Below are positions 32,301-40,621 of a stretch of 64,000 bases of DNA, piece after piece. Source of the DNA: Sulfuricella sp. (GTDB lineage: Bacteria > Pseudomonadota > Gammaproteobacteria > Burkholderiales > Sulfuricellaceae); the NCBI GenBank assembly GCA_028713975.1, contig JAQTNE010000010.1, positions 49,164 to 113,163 on the forward strand. Reading direction: 5' to 3'. Made by a program: the position numbers and the translations under genes. Numbering within the stretch: position 1 is the stretch's first letter; each line of letters starts with the position of its first letter. Below the pieces are notes generated by a model. That model was not told the origin of the DNA. It did not search any database and saw only the letters and a program-made list of their open reading frames with translations.

Positions 32301-34382
32301 GTGACGCCAGACCAAACGCAAACCGGGCGATGCACGGAAGCCTTCGATACCGTGCTTGAATTAGAATTAAATGAACGCATCATCGCGAGGCGCAGACAGG
32401 CCTATCCCGAAACTCCCGAACTGCATGATGGCCGCGATGCAGTCGGCCTGGGGCTATCCGGCGGCGGGGTTCGTTCCGCCACGTTCAACCTCGGCTTGCT
32501 CCAGGCATTCCAGCGTTTTCAATTCCTCAAACACGTGGATTATTTATCCACGGTTTCCGGCGGCGGCTATATCGGCTCATCGCTGACCTGGTTCATGTCG
32601 AGGCTGAAACTTGCCTTCCCGTTCGGAGCGCAGCGCAAAGACTATTGCCGGACAAGCAACGTGCTGCACTGGCTACGCGTGCATGGCAACTATCTGACGC
32701 CCGGCGGCGGACTGACCATCTGGAACCTGATTGCCGCCATCCTGTCCGGCATCGTGATCAACCTGCTGGTTCTGGCACCGGTTTTTCTGGTGGTGCTGAC
32801 CCTGCTTTCCCGCCAAATCAACTGGTGCGGCGGCAGCGGTTTCGACTGCCTGCTCTACCTTGGCGGCATTCTGCTGGCTACGTTCCTGCTGTACTCGGTA
32901 ATTTCTGCGCTGACCAGCGGACTACCCAGTGTGCGCGGCTATCGGGCGCAACGCGAGAAGAGCGAATTGACCGGGAAGCTCCTGATGCTGGGTGTGGCTC
33001 TGGTCGTGGCAGGAAGCATCCCGCATGTTTCCGGCTATCTTCACGCCAGCCTGCTGCCCTGGCTGGACAAGACGGTGCGGCCGGCCATTTCCCTGGCCGG
33101 GCTTGCCGCTTTGATTGGTGCCTGGCGCAGCCGCAAGGACGGCAACGAGACCCAGGGAATACGTTCGGTCTTCCTGTCACTGGGCTTGGGCCTGTTGATC
33201 TATGGCCTGACCCTGTGGGGATATCACGCGGTCTCCGGATGCGGCAGCATGCCCACGTGGCTTTACTGGAGCCTGGCGTTATCGCTGGTGCTCGCTATAT
33301 TCGCCAACGTCAACCATGTCTCGATGCATCGCTATTACCGTGACCGGCTGATGGAAACCTACCTGCCCTACAATCTGGAAAGTCTTGGCCTGGGCAAGGA
33401 TTTGAGCGTAAGCGCTGCTGATAGCTGCGACCTCGGCAGCATCGAACAGACCATAGCGCCGTACCACATCATCAATGCCAATGCCAACATGGTTGGATCG
33501 AAGAACCCCAAGCTCAAGGGAAGGGGCGGCGACAATTTCATTCTGTCGCCGCTGTTCTGCGGCGCCTCCAGCACCGGCTACCAGCGCACCGCCGACTATG
33601 CCGGCGGACGGATGAACCTGTCCACCGCCTTTGCCATTTCCGGCGCCGCCGTCGACCCCAACACCTATGCCACCCGTTCCAGGCCACTCACCTTCCTCAT
33701 GACGCTGTTCAATGTCCGCCTGGGATATTGGGCGCGCAACCCGAAACGACCGCCCGGCAGGTTGGGCTACCTGTTTCGTCCCTCCTGGTACTGGTACATG
33801 TTCACCGAAATGCTGGGGAACGGCATGAACGAGAACCACAAATACATCCATCTTTCCGATGGCGGGCATTTTGAAAACCTGGGGTTATACGAACTGATCA
33901 GGCGGCGCTGCCGCTATATCGTCATTGCCGATGCCAGCGCCGATCCTGACTGGAATTTCGATGACCTGGCCCGTGTGATCCGCCTGGTACGGGTGGATTT
34001 TGGTGCGGCCATTGATCTGGATATATCGCCGCTATTGCCCCAAGACGAGGGCAGGCGCTCGCCTTGCGCCTTTGTGCGCGGCAAGGTCACTTATGCCGAC
34101 GGCAGCCAGGCCGAACTGATTTACGTAACCACCCTGGTCGTGGACGGACTGCCCGAGGATATTTACGGCTATCGCTGCGCTCATCCGGAATTTCCGGATG
34201 AGCCGACCGCCGACCAGTTTTTCGATGAAGCGCAATTCGAAGCCTATCGGGAACTGGGCTACCGGATCGGCAGCCTCGTGTGCGGACAGGTACCGTGCGA
34301 ATCCAGGGAGGCGTTTGCCCTACGCTTCCGGGCAGCACCGACGAATGGGGCAACAGGATCAGCCAAGACCATCGACAAGTGA
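32301..34382 (+). CDS. patatin-like phospholipase with central membrane domain
   Basis: Patatin/cPLA2-type lipid hydrolase, about 693 residues from a GTG with GGAG seven bases ahead (an ATG four codons upstream is an alternative). The oxyanion glycines GGGVR are at 54-58, the nucleophile Ser86 in TVSGGGYIG, and the catalytic Asp in SDGGHFENLGLYEL near 519. Between nucleophile and Asp, about residues 137-345 form around six hydrophobic spans, so the hydrolase domain is split by a membrane domain. The C-terminal EAQFEAYRELGY is conserved in related proteins. It starts 31 bases after the lipase. Confidence 0.85.
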   Translation: MTPDQTQTGRCTEAFDTVLELELNERIIARRRQAYPETPELHDGRDAVGLGLSGGGVRSATFNLGLLQAFQRFQFLKHVDYLSTVSGGGYIGSSLTWFMSRLKLAFPFGAQRKDYCRTSNVLHWLRVHGNYLTPGGGLTIWNLIAAILSGIVINLLVLAPVFLVVLTLLSRQINWCGGSGFDCLLYLGGILLATFLLYSVISALTSGLPSVRGYRAQREKSELTGKLLMLGVALVVAGSIPHVSGYLHASLLPWLDKTVRPAISLAGLAALIGAWRSRKDGNETQGIRSVFLSLGLGLLIYGLTLWGYHAVSGCGSMPTWLYWSLALSLVLAIFANVNHVSMHRYYRDRLMETYLPYNLESLGLGKDLSVSAADSCDLGSIEQTIAPYHIINANANMVGSKNPKLKGRGGDNFILSPLFCGASSTGYQRTADYAGGRMNLSTAFAISGAAVDPNTYATRSRPLTFLMTLFNVRLGYWARNPKRPPGRLGYLFRPSWYWYMFTEMLGNGMNENHKYIHLSDGGHFENLGLYELIRRRCRYIVIADASADPDWNFDDLARVIRLVRVDFGAAIDLDISPLLPQDEGRRSPCAFVRGKVTYADGSQAELIYVTTLVVDGLPEDIYGYRCAHPEFPDEPTADQFFDEAQFEAYRELGYRIGSLVCGQVPCESREAFALRFRAAPTNGATGSAKTIDK

Positions 34383-34396
34383 ATCGGGGAGCTACG

Positions 34397-34588
34397 ATGT
34401 TGAGCAGAGCCGGCAGAGGAATGTTGATCGCCGTGGCAGCAGGCGTCATCCTGGCGCTGCTGTTCGGTGCCCTGATCCACACCGAAATCAACCCGCCTTA
34501 TCTGCTGATCGCGCTGGTGGCGGTGGGCATCGCCTGGGTGGCGGACTACGGGCTGGAACGCGGGAAAAGCAAGGAGGGGGAAAAATGA
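34397..34588 (+). CDS. 63-residue two-span membrane protein
   Basis: Unrecognised small protein, with two hydrophobic segments (about residues 8-28 and 33-50) and a charged tail ending LERGKSKEGEK. The ATG is preceded by GGGGAG. It begins 14 bases after the patatin gene and overlaps the next gene by four bases (ATGA), so it is firmly within the operon. Function unknown; by position it may be a membrane partner or immunity-like protein for the hydrolases. Confidence 0.7.
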   Translation: MLSRAGRGMLIAVAAGVILALLFGALIHTEINPPYLLIALVAVGIAWVADYGLERGKSKEGEK

Positions 34589-35691
34589 AAGCGCACCGCT
34601 TCATCATCCTGGCCTTGCTGGCCGGCACCTTGACCAACCTTCCCGCCAGCGGCGGATACCTGATCGATTCGAGTGGCGCAGTGGTGCGCAACAGCTATGG
34701 CGAATGCTGGCGCACCGGCTCGTGGACGCCGGCCCAGGCAATCGCCGAATGCGACCCCGATCTGGTCAGGAAAGAAGCGCCCGCCGCTTTTTTTGTTCCC
34801 AGCCCCAAGGCCGCGCCACGCATGGAAGCGCTCAAGCCGGCGCCCGCCACGCTGCCAAGCAAAAAGACCAAGAGCATCAAGAAAAAGGCGGCGAAAAATG
34901 GCGGGGGCGGAATCGCCGCATTATTGGGCAACGGCGCGACCGGGACGGCTGAGACGGCCGCGCCCGCGATGGCCATGCTCAAGATTGTCAGCATCAGCGA
35001 ACACCATTGGGCGCCGATCCTGCAGAAAGGGGACGAAGCCCGGCGCTTCGCCGGCTTCGGCATGTACACCTACGTGCTGTTCGGCCACAACCCGACCGAC
35101 CCGGATTTGAACAGTGCCATTCGCTCCCGTTATGATGCCACGCTCGCCGCCATTCGGCAGTTCCTGCTGGAATCGGGGCAGGGCACCACCGCCGCTGCCA
35201 GCCGGGGCGCCACCAACCTGTTCTGCATCCCGGCGAACCAGCCGACGCTCGACCGGCAAAGCTATGATTTCTCCCTGGCCCAACAATACTTGGCGGAGTT
35301 CCGTTTCCTGCTTGCTGGCGACAAGGACATCCAGCCGCGCCTGGTGAGCGATGCCGGGCCGTTCCTGATCGCCACCCTGCGGCCACTGGACAGCATCGTC
35401 AGAACCGAAGGTGAAATCATGAAAATCGCCGACGCCAAGGCGCCGATCCTGTTCATCGACCTGACCCACACCCACACTCAGGTGATTGCTGAGATGGTAG
35501 ATGCCTTCAAGCGCGAGGTGATCAACGCCAAAATGGAGCGCAAAAAACGCTTCAACCCGCTGCGCGTTGCGCTGATTGATTTACTGAAGAAAGCAGACGA
35601 CCAAGTCACCCCGATCAAGGAGGCCGTCGCCGGCTTCATGCCGAAGGAGGAGAAGAAGCGAAAGCCGCCGCCAAAGCCCGTCAGCCGCTGA
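34585..35691 (+). CDS. exported protein with OmpA-family N-terminal signature
   Basis: 368 residues from MKAHRFIILALLAG with an AAGGAGGGGG ribosome site. After the signal peptide comes VVRNSYGECWRTGSWTPAQ followed by AIAECDPDLV, a signature I know from the N-terminus of betaproteobacterial OmpA proteins. The OmpA peptidoglycan-binding domain is not present. A Lys/Ala/Gly-rich linker (about 75-115) leads to a roughly 220-residue domain I do not recognise (contains YTYVLFGHNPTDPD and ILFIDLTHTHTQ), then a basic Pro/Lys tail. Last gene of the lipase-patatin operon. Confidence 0.65.
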   Translation: MKAHRFIILALLAGTLTNLPASGGYLIDSSGAVVRNSYGECWRTGSWTPAQAIAECDPDLVRKEAPAAFFVPSPKAAPRMEALKPAPATLPSKKTKSIKKKAAKNGGGGIAALLGNGATGTAETAAPAMAMLKIVSISEHHWAPILQKGDEARRFAGFGMYTYVLFGHNPTDPDLNSAIRSRYDATLAAIRQFLLESGQGTTAAASRGATNLFCIPANQPTLDRQSYDFSLAQQYLAEFRFLLAGDKDIQPRLVSDAGPFLIATLRPLDSIVRTEGEIMKIADAKAPILFIDLTHTHTQVIAEMVDAFKREVINAKMERKKRFNPLRVALIDLLKKADDQVTPIKEAVAGFMPKEEKKRKPPPKPVSR

Positions 35692-35736
35692 ACATCAATC
35701 GACAGCATTTGGATGCGGTTTCCAGCCAGCAGTGGG

Positions 35737-36102
35737 TCACTTGTCGGGATTGAAATCGCCGAGGTCGGTTGGCGTCGAAGGCGACAGGGGATTATCCAGG
35801 GCGATGCCGCCTTTCTGAATAATGTAATTTCTGTGGGTCTTATCAAAAGACATTGGCATGATCTCCTCCAATGGCGTCAGCTTGAGGCTGACCTTGTGCA
35901 ACCGGGATGTCTTGGCTTCACCGCTGAGATCGACGAAAAACATCAACTTGCCCTCCGCCTTGGCGGAAGCATCCACGCCAAACGACACCTCCAGGTTTAC
36001 CTCGGAAAGCTGGAACATCGGCTCCTTGCTCGTTTCCTGGGCTTGCCGCAGTTCTTTTTTCACTTGCTCGATGAACTCGCCCAGACTGATGCCACCTTTC
36101 AT
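35737..36102 (-). CDS. trypco2-domain protein
   Basis: A 121-residue soluble protein resembling the trypsin-co-occurring domain 2 (trypco2): GGISLGEFIEQVKKELRQA at the start, a beta-rich middle (LSEVNLEVSFGVDASAKAEG) and KVSLKLTPL near residue 75. Trypco domains were described in computational surveys as parts of predicted bacterial conflict systems beside trypsin-like proteases. No such protease is here; the neighbours are two lipid hydrolases facing it. It lies 29 bases after rph on the same strand and converges on the lipase operon. Confidence 0.75.
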   Translation of the reverse strand: MKGGISLGEFIEQVKKELRQAQETSKEPMFQLSEVNLEVSFGVDASAKAEGKLMFFVDLSGEAKTSRLHKVSLKLTPLEEIMPMSFDKTHRNYIIQKGGIALDNPLSPSTPTDLGDFNPDK

Positions 36103-36131
36103 ATGGCGCCTCCATATTTAAAAACAGCGAA

Positions 36132-36851
36132 TCAATTCACTCCCAGCGCCGCTTTCTGCTTGGCGATGAGCTGGGCGATGCCGCTCTCGGCGAGATTGAG
36201 CATAGCTTCCATTTCGGTGCGGCTGAAAGGCGCGCCTTCGGCCGTGCCCTGCACCTCGACAAAGCCGCCGCTGCCGGTCATCACCACGTTCATGTCGGTA
36301 TCGCAGCCGGAGTCCTCGACATAATCCAGATCCAGCACCGGCACGCCCTGATAGACGCCGACCGAGACCGCGGCGACGAAGTCGCGCAGCGGAGATTCCT
36401 TGATTTTGCCTTCCTGCAACAGGAAGGAAACGGCATCGTGCAGCGCGACGTAGGCGCCGGTGATGCTGGCGGTGCGGGTGCCGCCGTCGGCCTGGATCAC
36501 ATCGCAGTCGATCTGGATGGTGCGCTCGCCGAGCGCCTTGAGGTCCACCACGGAACGCAACGAGCGCCCGATCAGCCGCTGGATTTCCTGGGTGCGACCG
36601 GTTTGCTTGCCGCGCGCCGCCTCGCGGTCAATGCGCGAGCCGGTGGAGCGCGGCAGCATGCCGTATTCGGCGGTAGTCCAGCCCTGCGCCTTGCCGCGCA
36701 GGAAGGGCGGCACTTTTTCATCAATACTGGCGGTGCAGATCACCTTGGTGTCGCCGCACTCTATCAGCACCGAGCCTTCGGCGTGCTTGGTGTAGTTGCG
36801 GGTGATAGTGATATTACGGAGCTGGTCCGGATTGCGTTTGCTGGGGCGCAT
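36132..36851 (-). CDS. rph: ribonuclease PH
   Basis: Phosphorolytic 3'-5' exoribonuclease that trims tRNA 3' ends. It is 239 residues, full length, from [14 protein letters not shown]. Conserved catalytic and phosphate-binding segments include [20 protein letters not shown] and the [10 protein letters not shown] metal-binding motif. It stands in the kinase-PP2C-rph direction; rdgB, normally the next gene, is displaced by the lipase/trypco2 block. Confidence 0.97.
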   Translation of the reverse strand: MRPSKRNPDQLRNITITRNYTKHAEGSVLIECGDTKVICTASIDEKVPPFLRGKAQGWTTAEYGMLPRSTGSRIDREAARGKQTGRTQEIQRLIGRSLRSVVDLKALGERTIQIDCDVIQADGGTRTASITGAYVALHDAVSFLLQEGKIKESPLRDFVAAVSVGVYQGVPVLDLDYVEDSGCDTDMNVVMTGSGGFVEVQGTAEGAPFSRTEMEAMLNLAESGIAQLIAKQKAALGVN

Positions 36852-36896
36852 GAAATGCCTCTGGTTCGACGAAAGAGCGCCATTATAGCGCCAATT

Positions 36897-37811
36897 CTAT
36901 TTTGAATATTTCCGGATCGCCGCCTGGATTTCAGCAATCGTTTTCTCGATATCCGCCTCGGTTACATCCGGCTCGCCCTCCCCCCGTTCCACACTGAGCG
37001 TATTGAGCTGCACCGTGTGGCTGTCCAGCGGCATGGTGGCGGAAGAGATGGAACGCGGGTCGTGCAGGCGGCCTTCGTCGCCCCATTTCATGCCAATCGC
37101 GCTGAGATTATCCCCCTCCTCGCCGCCGCGTAATTCGGCATGATCGAGCAACTCGGGAACTGCCGTGGCAATCGGATACGCATCGAGAATCGAGGCAATT
37201 TCTTCTGTCGAAAGCAGACCCCACAGGCCGTCGGAGCAAAGCAGCAGCGTATCCTCCTCATGCAGCAGCGTCTTGCGCGACAACTCGATATCGGGAGGGA
37301 TGGGGCCGCCCAGGCAACTGTAGACCTTGTTGCGCTCGGGATGCGTGGTCATCTGCGCCTCGGTAATCTTGCCCTGCTCGAACAGTTGCTGCACCAGGGA
37401 ATGATCGCGGGTGCGCGACGCCAGCTTGCCGTCATGAAAATAATACAGCCGCGTGTCCCCGACATGAGCCCAGTAGGCATGGCCGCCCTGCACCACGCAG
37501 GCGACGCAGGTGGTGCGGGGATGCTCGCTCAGGCCGTGCGCCCGGACATAATCGCCGATGGCCTCATGAGCATGGTTGATGGCATTAACAAGGAAACGAA
37601 CCGGATCTTTCAATGCGGGTTTTGCCTGTTTCTGAAAATTTTCCACCAGAAATTGCACCGCGATCTGGGATGCGATCTCGCCGTGAAAATGGCCGCCCAT
37701 GCCATCAGCCACCACCATCAGCAACGCGTCGCGGCTGTAGGAATAGGCCAGTCTATCCTGGTTGTATCTGCGTCCGCCTTGACGGCTGGACTGGAAGATC
37801 GAAAATTTCAT
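36897..37811 (-). CDS. PP2C-family protein serine/threonine phosphatase
   Basis: Metal-dependent phosphatase, 304 residues from MKFSIFQSSRQGG. Metal ligands are visible in NQDR (Asp19), DGMGG (36-40), CSDGLWGLL and GDNLSAI. A C-terminal acidic extension of about 60 residues follows the catalytic domain. The start codon shares one base with the kinase stop (TGATG), so kinase and phosphatase are made together; the phosphatase probably reverses that kinase's marks. No substrate is identifiable. Confidence 0.93.
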   Translation of the reverse strand: MKFSIFQSSRQGGRRYNQDRLAYSYSRDALLMVVADGMGGHFHGEIASQIAVQFLVENFQKQAKPALKDPVRFLVNAINHAHEAIGDYVRAHGLSEHPRTTCVACVVQGGHAYWAHVGDTRLYYFHDGKLASRTRDHSLVQQLFEQGKITEAQMTTHPERNKVYSCLGGPIPPDIELSRKTLLHEEDTLLLCSDGLWGLLSTEEIASILDAYPIATAVPELLDHAELRGGEEGDNLSAIGMKWGDEGRLHDPRSISSATMPLDSHTVQLNTLSVERGEGEPDVTEADIEKTIAEIQAAIRKYSK

Positions 37812-38794
37812 CACCCACCCGCCTTCTTTAATTTATTGCGGAGGCGATGCAACAACGAGCGTTTTTTCTGTATTTCAGGCACCTTGTCTTTCTCCAGCAA
37901 CGCCTTTTGCACCACAAACACACTCTGCGGCCGTTCCAGCGGGTCCAGTTTCAGGCACCAGTCGATGAGCTCGAGCAGATGATCGGAGTAATGGCCGCCC
38001 CACAACTTTTTCGCCGACTCCTGCCTGTCCCCCTCCACGCGCATATTGGCGGCCTGTGGAGCAAACCCGGAAAGACAGGCGAACATGCTGGCGCCAACAC
38101 CGTAAATATCGGCCCAGGGGCCGAGCTTGTCGCGATCATGGCCGTATTGTTCCGGCGCGGCGAAGCCCGGCGTGTACATCGGGTTGAGGCTGGTCTTCTC
38201 CAGAGTCAGGGTCTGCCGCGCCGCGCCAAAATCGAGCAACAGCGGCGAGCCGTCGAGGCGGATGTAAATATTGGAAGGCTTGAGATCAAGATGCAGAATC
38301 TTGTGGGCATGCACCTCGCGCAGGCCGCCGAGCAGCTCGGCAAAAATACGCCGGATGAAATTTTCCTTGATCTCATTCTTGCGATGCAGGATATAGTCCT
38401 GGAGCGTACGACCGCGCTCATATTGCATCACCATATAGACGGTTTCGTTGGCGCGGAAAAAATTGGTCACCCGCACTACGTTGGGGTGAGCAATCTTGGC
38501 GAGTGCCAGGCCCTCCTCAAAAAAACACCTCATGCCATAACGGAAGATATTGAGATTTTCCGCCGAGGTGGCCTGCACCATGGCACCTTCTTCGCGCAGC
38601 GCCAAAGCGCTGGGCAGATATTCCTTGATCGCGACCGGTTTGCCGTTTTCGTCATGCGCCAGGTAAACCAGGCTGAAACCGCCAGCGCTGATCTGCTTTT
38701 CAATGCGGTAGTTAAGCAGTTGATAGCCACCGAGGAGCGCCTGATTAGGTTGTGGGGCCATTGCACCATCTGTATGATTAATGATTCCAGCCAT
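37811..38794 (-). CDS. serine/threonine protein kinase (Hanks type)
   Basis: Cytoplasmic eukaryote-like kinase, about 327 residues, with no membrane span or PASTA/forkhead domain. Glycine loop SAGGFSLVYLA (37-47), ATP-binding Lys57 (VAIKEY), catalytic loop HLDLKPSN (168-175) and DFG (188-190). The Arg of the usual HRD is Leu, making it a non-RD kinase that may not need activation-loop phosphorylation. The start ATG (MAGIINHTDG) has a weak ribosome site; a second ATG twelve codons later is an alternative. Coupled to the PP2C gene; divergent from yicC. Confidence 0.92.
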   Translation of the reverse strand: MAGIINHTDGAMAPQPNQALLGGYQLLNYRIEKQISAGGFSLVYLAHDENGKPVAIKEYLPSALALREEGAMVQATSAENLNIFRYGMRCFFEEGLALAKIAHPNVVRVTNFFRANETVYMVMQYERGRTLQDYILHRKNEIKENFIRRIFAELLGGLREVHAHKILHLDLKPSNIYIRLDGSPLLLDFGAARQTLTLEKTSLNPMYTPGFAAPEQYGHDRDKLGPWADIYGVGASMFACLSGFAPQAANMRVEGDRQESAKKLWGGHYSDHLLELIDWCLKLDPLERPQSVFVVQKALLEKDKVPEIQKKRSLLHRLRNKLKKAGG

Positions 38795-38854
38795 TATTCT
38801 GATTTGGCCTGGCAAAGTAAAGGGTTCTAAAGCCCAGGAAAGAGCAGGTTCCCC

Positions 38855-39721
38855 ATGATTAACAGCATGACCGGCTTTGCCGCAGTAACACAGGAAGTAA
38901 CGCAAGGCGCCCTGAGCCTGGAGCTGCGCTCGATCAATTCGCGCTACCTGGAAATCCACTTCCGCCTGGATGAACCATTCAGGGCATTGGAACCCGCCCT
39001 GCGCGAGCAAATCGGCGCGACTTTAAACCGCGGCAAGGTGGAGTGCCGGCTGAATTTCACCGCACGCAACGCGGGGCAAACCCCGCTGCGGCTCAACACC
39101 GCACTGGCCGAGCAGATTGCATATATGGCTCGTTCATTGAAGGAACTGACGCCCGATAGCCCGCCTCTCGGCGTGGCGGATTTGCTGCGCTGGCCCGGCG
39201 TAATTGAAAGCGAAAACGTCAACACTGAAAACCTGCGGGAAGTCTGCCTGGCCCTGTTGCGCCAAGGCCTTGATGAACTGTCCGCCTCGCGCCAGCGCGA
39301 GGGCGAAAAACTGAAAGATTTTTTGCTGCAACGGGTCGACCAGATGGAAACTCGGGTAACGGATGTGCAACCGCATATCCCCCGGCTGGTTGCCGCCTAC
39401 CAGGAAAAACTCACAGCCCGACTCAAGGAAGTCATGGTAACAGGTGAAGATGACCGCATCCGCCAGGAAATCGCGCTGTTCGCCCAGAAGATCGACGTGG
39501 ACGAAGAGCTGTCACGCCTGCAAACCCACCTCACTGAAATGAGGCGCATCCTCGAAAAGGGGGGCGCTGCCGGCAAACGGCTGGATTTCCTGATGCAGGA
39601 ACTCAACCGCGAAGCCAATACCCTGGGATCAAAATCGGCGGCGTCCGAAATATCGCAGACTGCGATGGAACTCAAGGTTCTGATCGAACAGATGCGGGAA
39701 CAGATACAGAATATCGAATAG
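38855..39721 (+). CDS. yicC: YicC/YloC-family endoribonuclease
   Basis: A 288-residue full-length member, starting MINSMTGFAAVTQEV and containing LELRSINSRYLEIHFRLDE and the C-terminal DUF1732-like end (GKRLDFLMQELNREANTLGSKSA). E. coli YicC degrades RyhB sRNA; the activity of this copy is inferred. In many proteobacteria gmk follows directly; here a terminator and four minus-strand genes lie between. Confidence 0.96.
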   Translation: MINSMTGFAAVTQEVTQGALSLELRSINSRYLEIHFRLDEPFRALEPALREQIGATLNRGKVECRLNFTARNAGQTPLRLNTALAEQIAYMARSLKELTPDSPPLGVADLLRWPGVIESENVNTENLREVCLALLRQGLDELSASRQREGEKLKDFLLQRVDQMETRVTDVQPHIPRLVAAYQEKLTARLKEVMVTGEDDRIRQEIALFAQKIDVDEELSRLQTHLTEMRRILEKGGAAGKRLDFLMQELNREANTLGSKSAASEISQTAMELKVLIEQMREQIQNIE

Positions 39722-39756
39722 CGCTCCGTCCCGGCTCGCAAAGCCTCACGAACCAC

Positions 39757-39785
39757 AAAAAAGCCGCATGGTCAGCGGCTTTTTT
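39757..39785. terminator. bidirectional terminator after yicC
   Basis: AAAAAAGCCGC-atggtca-GCGGCTTTTTT: a GC stem flanked by an A-run and a T-run, so it can end transcription from both sides. It closes yicC on the plus strand and the four-gene FlgP/FlgT-like operon on the minus strand. Confidence 0.92.
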
Positions 39786-39814
39786 GCTCTCGACGGAACC
39801 AACCTAAAATAGGC

Positions 39815-40291
39815 TTAGGGAAATACATAGCCCCGGCCATTTCGAGCCTGTTGTTTCTTCATTTCCTTGATCGCATCATCGATCCGGGTAATTTTTGAGT
39901 CGAGCTTGCGGGATTCCGCTTGAATATCCGCCAGACGCGAATCAATTTTATCCAGTTTTGAATTAGCTTTGTTCATCAGCTTAACATCGACACCGGCAGG
40001 CTTCGAATCCGAATGGGCCGGTTTCGCATCAATTTCATTCAGCTTTATGTCCAGTTGCCCCAGTTTCGAGTCGATTTTATTTAACGAGGTATCCAACAAG
40101 TTGATTCGCGGCCCAAGATCATCGGGTTTGTTGATCGCTCCCGCCCCTATCGCCTTCATCTGTGCAGTAGCATCGTGAATGCTGGACATCGTCTTATTTT
40201 GATTTATCAAAATAAAGCCGATCAGAGCCAGTGCAACCAGATTCAGGAGCAACGAAAAAACAGCCAGCAGGTTTTCATGTATCCAATTCAT
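39815..40291 (-). CDS. membrane-anchored heptad-repeat coiled-coil protein
   Basis: 158 residues: an N-terminal membrane span (about 8-28) followed by a long stretch of near-identical seven-residue units of the form I/L-D-S/I/A-K-L-x-x (for example IDSKLGQ, LDIKLNE, VDVKLMN, IDSRLAD), predicting an extended coiled coil, and a short tail ending GRGYVFP. I do not recognise a named family. Last of four genes (flgP-like, flgT-like, small exported protein, this one). It could act as an envelope spacer or tether. Confidence 0.7.
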   Translation of the reverse strand: MNWIHENLLAVFSLLLNLVALALIGFILINQNKTMSSIHDATAQMKAIGAGAINKPDDLGPRINLLDTSLNKIDSKLGQLDIKLNEIDAKPAHSDSKPAGVDVKLMNKANSKLDKIDSRLADIQAESRKLDSKITRIDDAIKEMKKQQARNGRGYVFP

Positions 40292-40306
40292 GACGGACGC
40301 TTCCAG

Positions 40307-40573
40307 TTAAGGATAAGAGTAAGGTTGCCAGGATCGGGTTATGTCTCCCGATATCTTGTCGTTGTTCTGGATAACAGGAGCCATTATGACAGGCGCAGGA
40401 CGGATCGGCGCCACAACCTTCCGCCTACTCTTGGGCGAGCGTTTATATGGGCTGTATTTCGGCCTGACAAGCTTCACCGTGGGAGTCGGCTCGATTTCCA
40501 CCTCCGCCGCACTGCAAGTTGCGCCCACCAGCAAGAAGATGCCGGAAAACATAGCCACTAAAATTGTTTTCAT
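40307..40573 (-). CDS. small exported basic proline-rich protein
   Basis: 88 residues with a signal peptide (MKTILVAMFSGIFLLVGATC, cleavage near SAAE). The mature part of about 65 residues is rich in Pro, Lys and Arg (KYSPYKRSPKSRRK), with a tail SWQPYSYP. A Cys lies at the end of the hydrophobic stretch but does not sit in a good lipobox. No family recognised. 15 bases upstream of the coiled-coil gene and 48 after flgT-like. Confidence 0.6.
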   Translation of the reverse strand: MKTILVAMFSGIFLLVGATCSAAEVEIEPTPTVKLVRPKYSPYKRSPKSRRKVVAPIRPAPVIMAPVIQNNDKISGDITRSWQPYSYP

Positions 40574-40621
40574 TGTTCCGCCCTTTTAGCGTTAATTACT
40601 GCAAATAAGATTTATCCCGCC

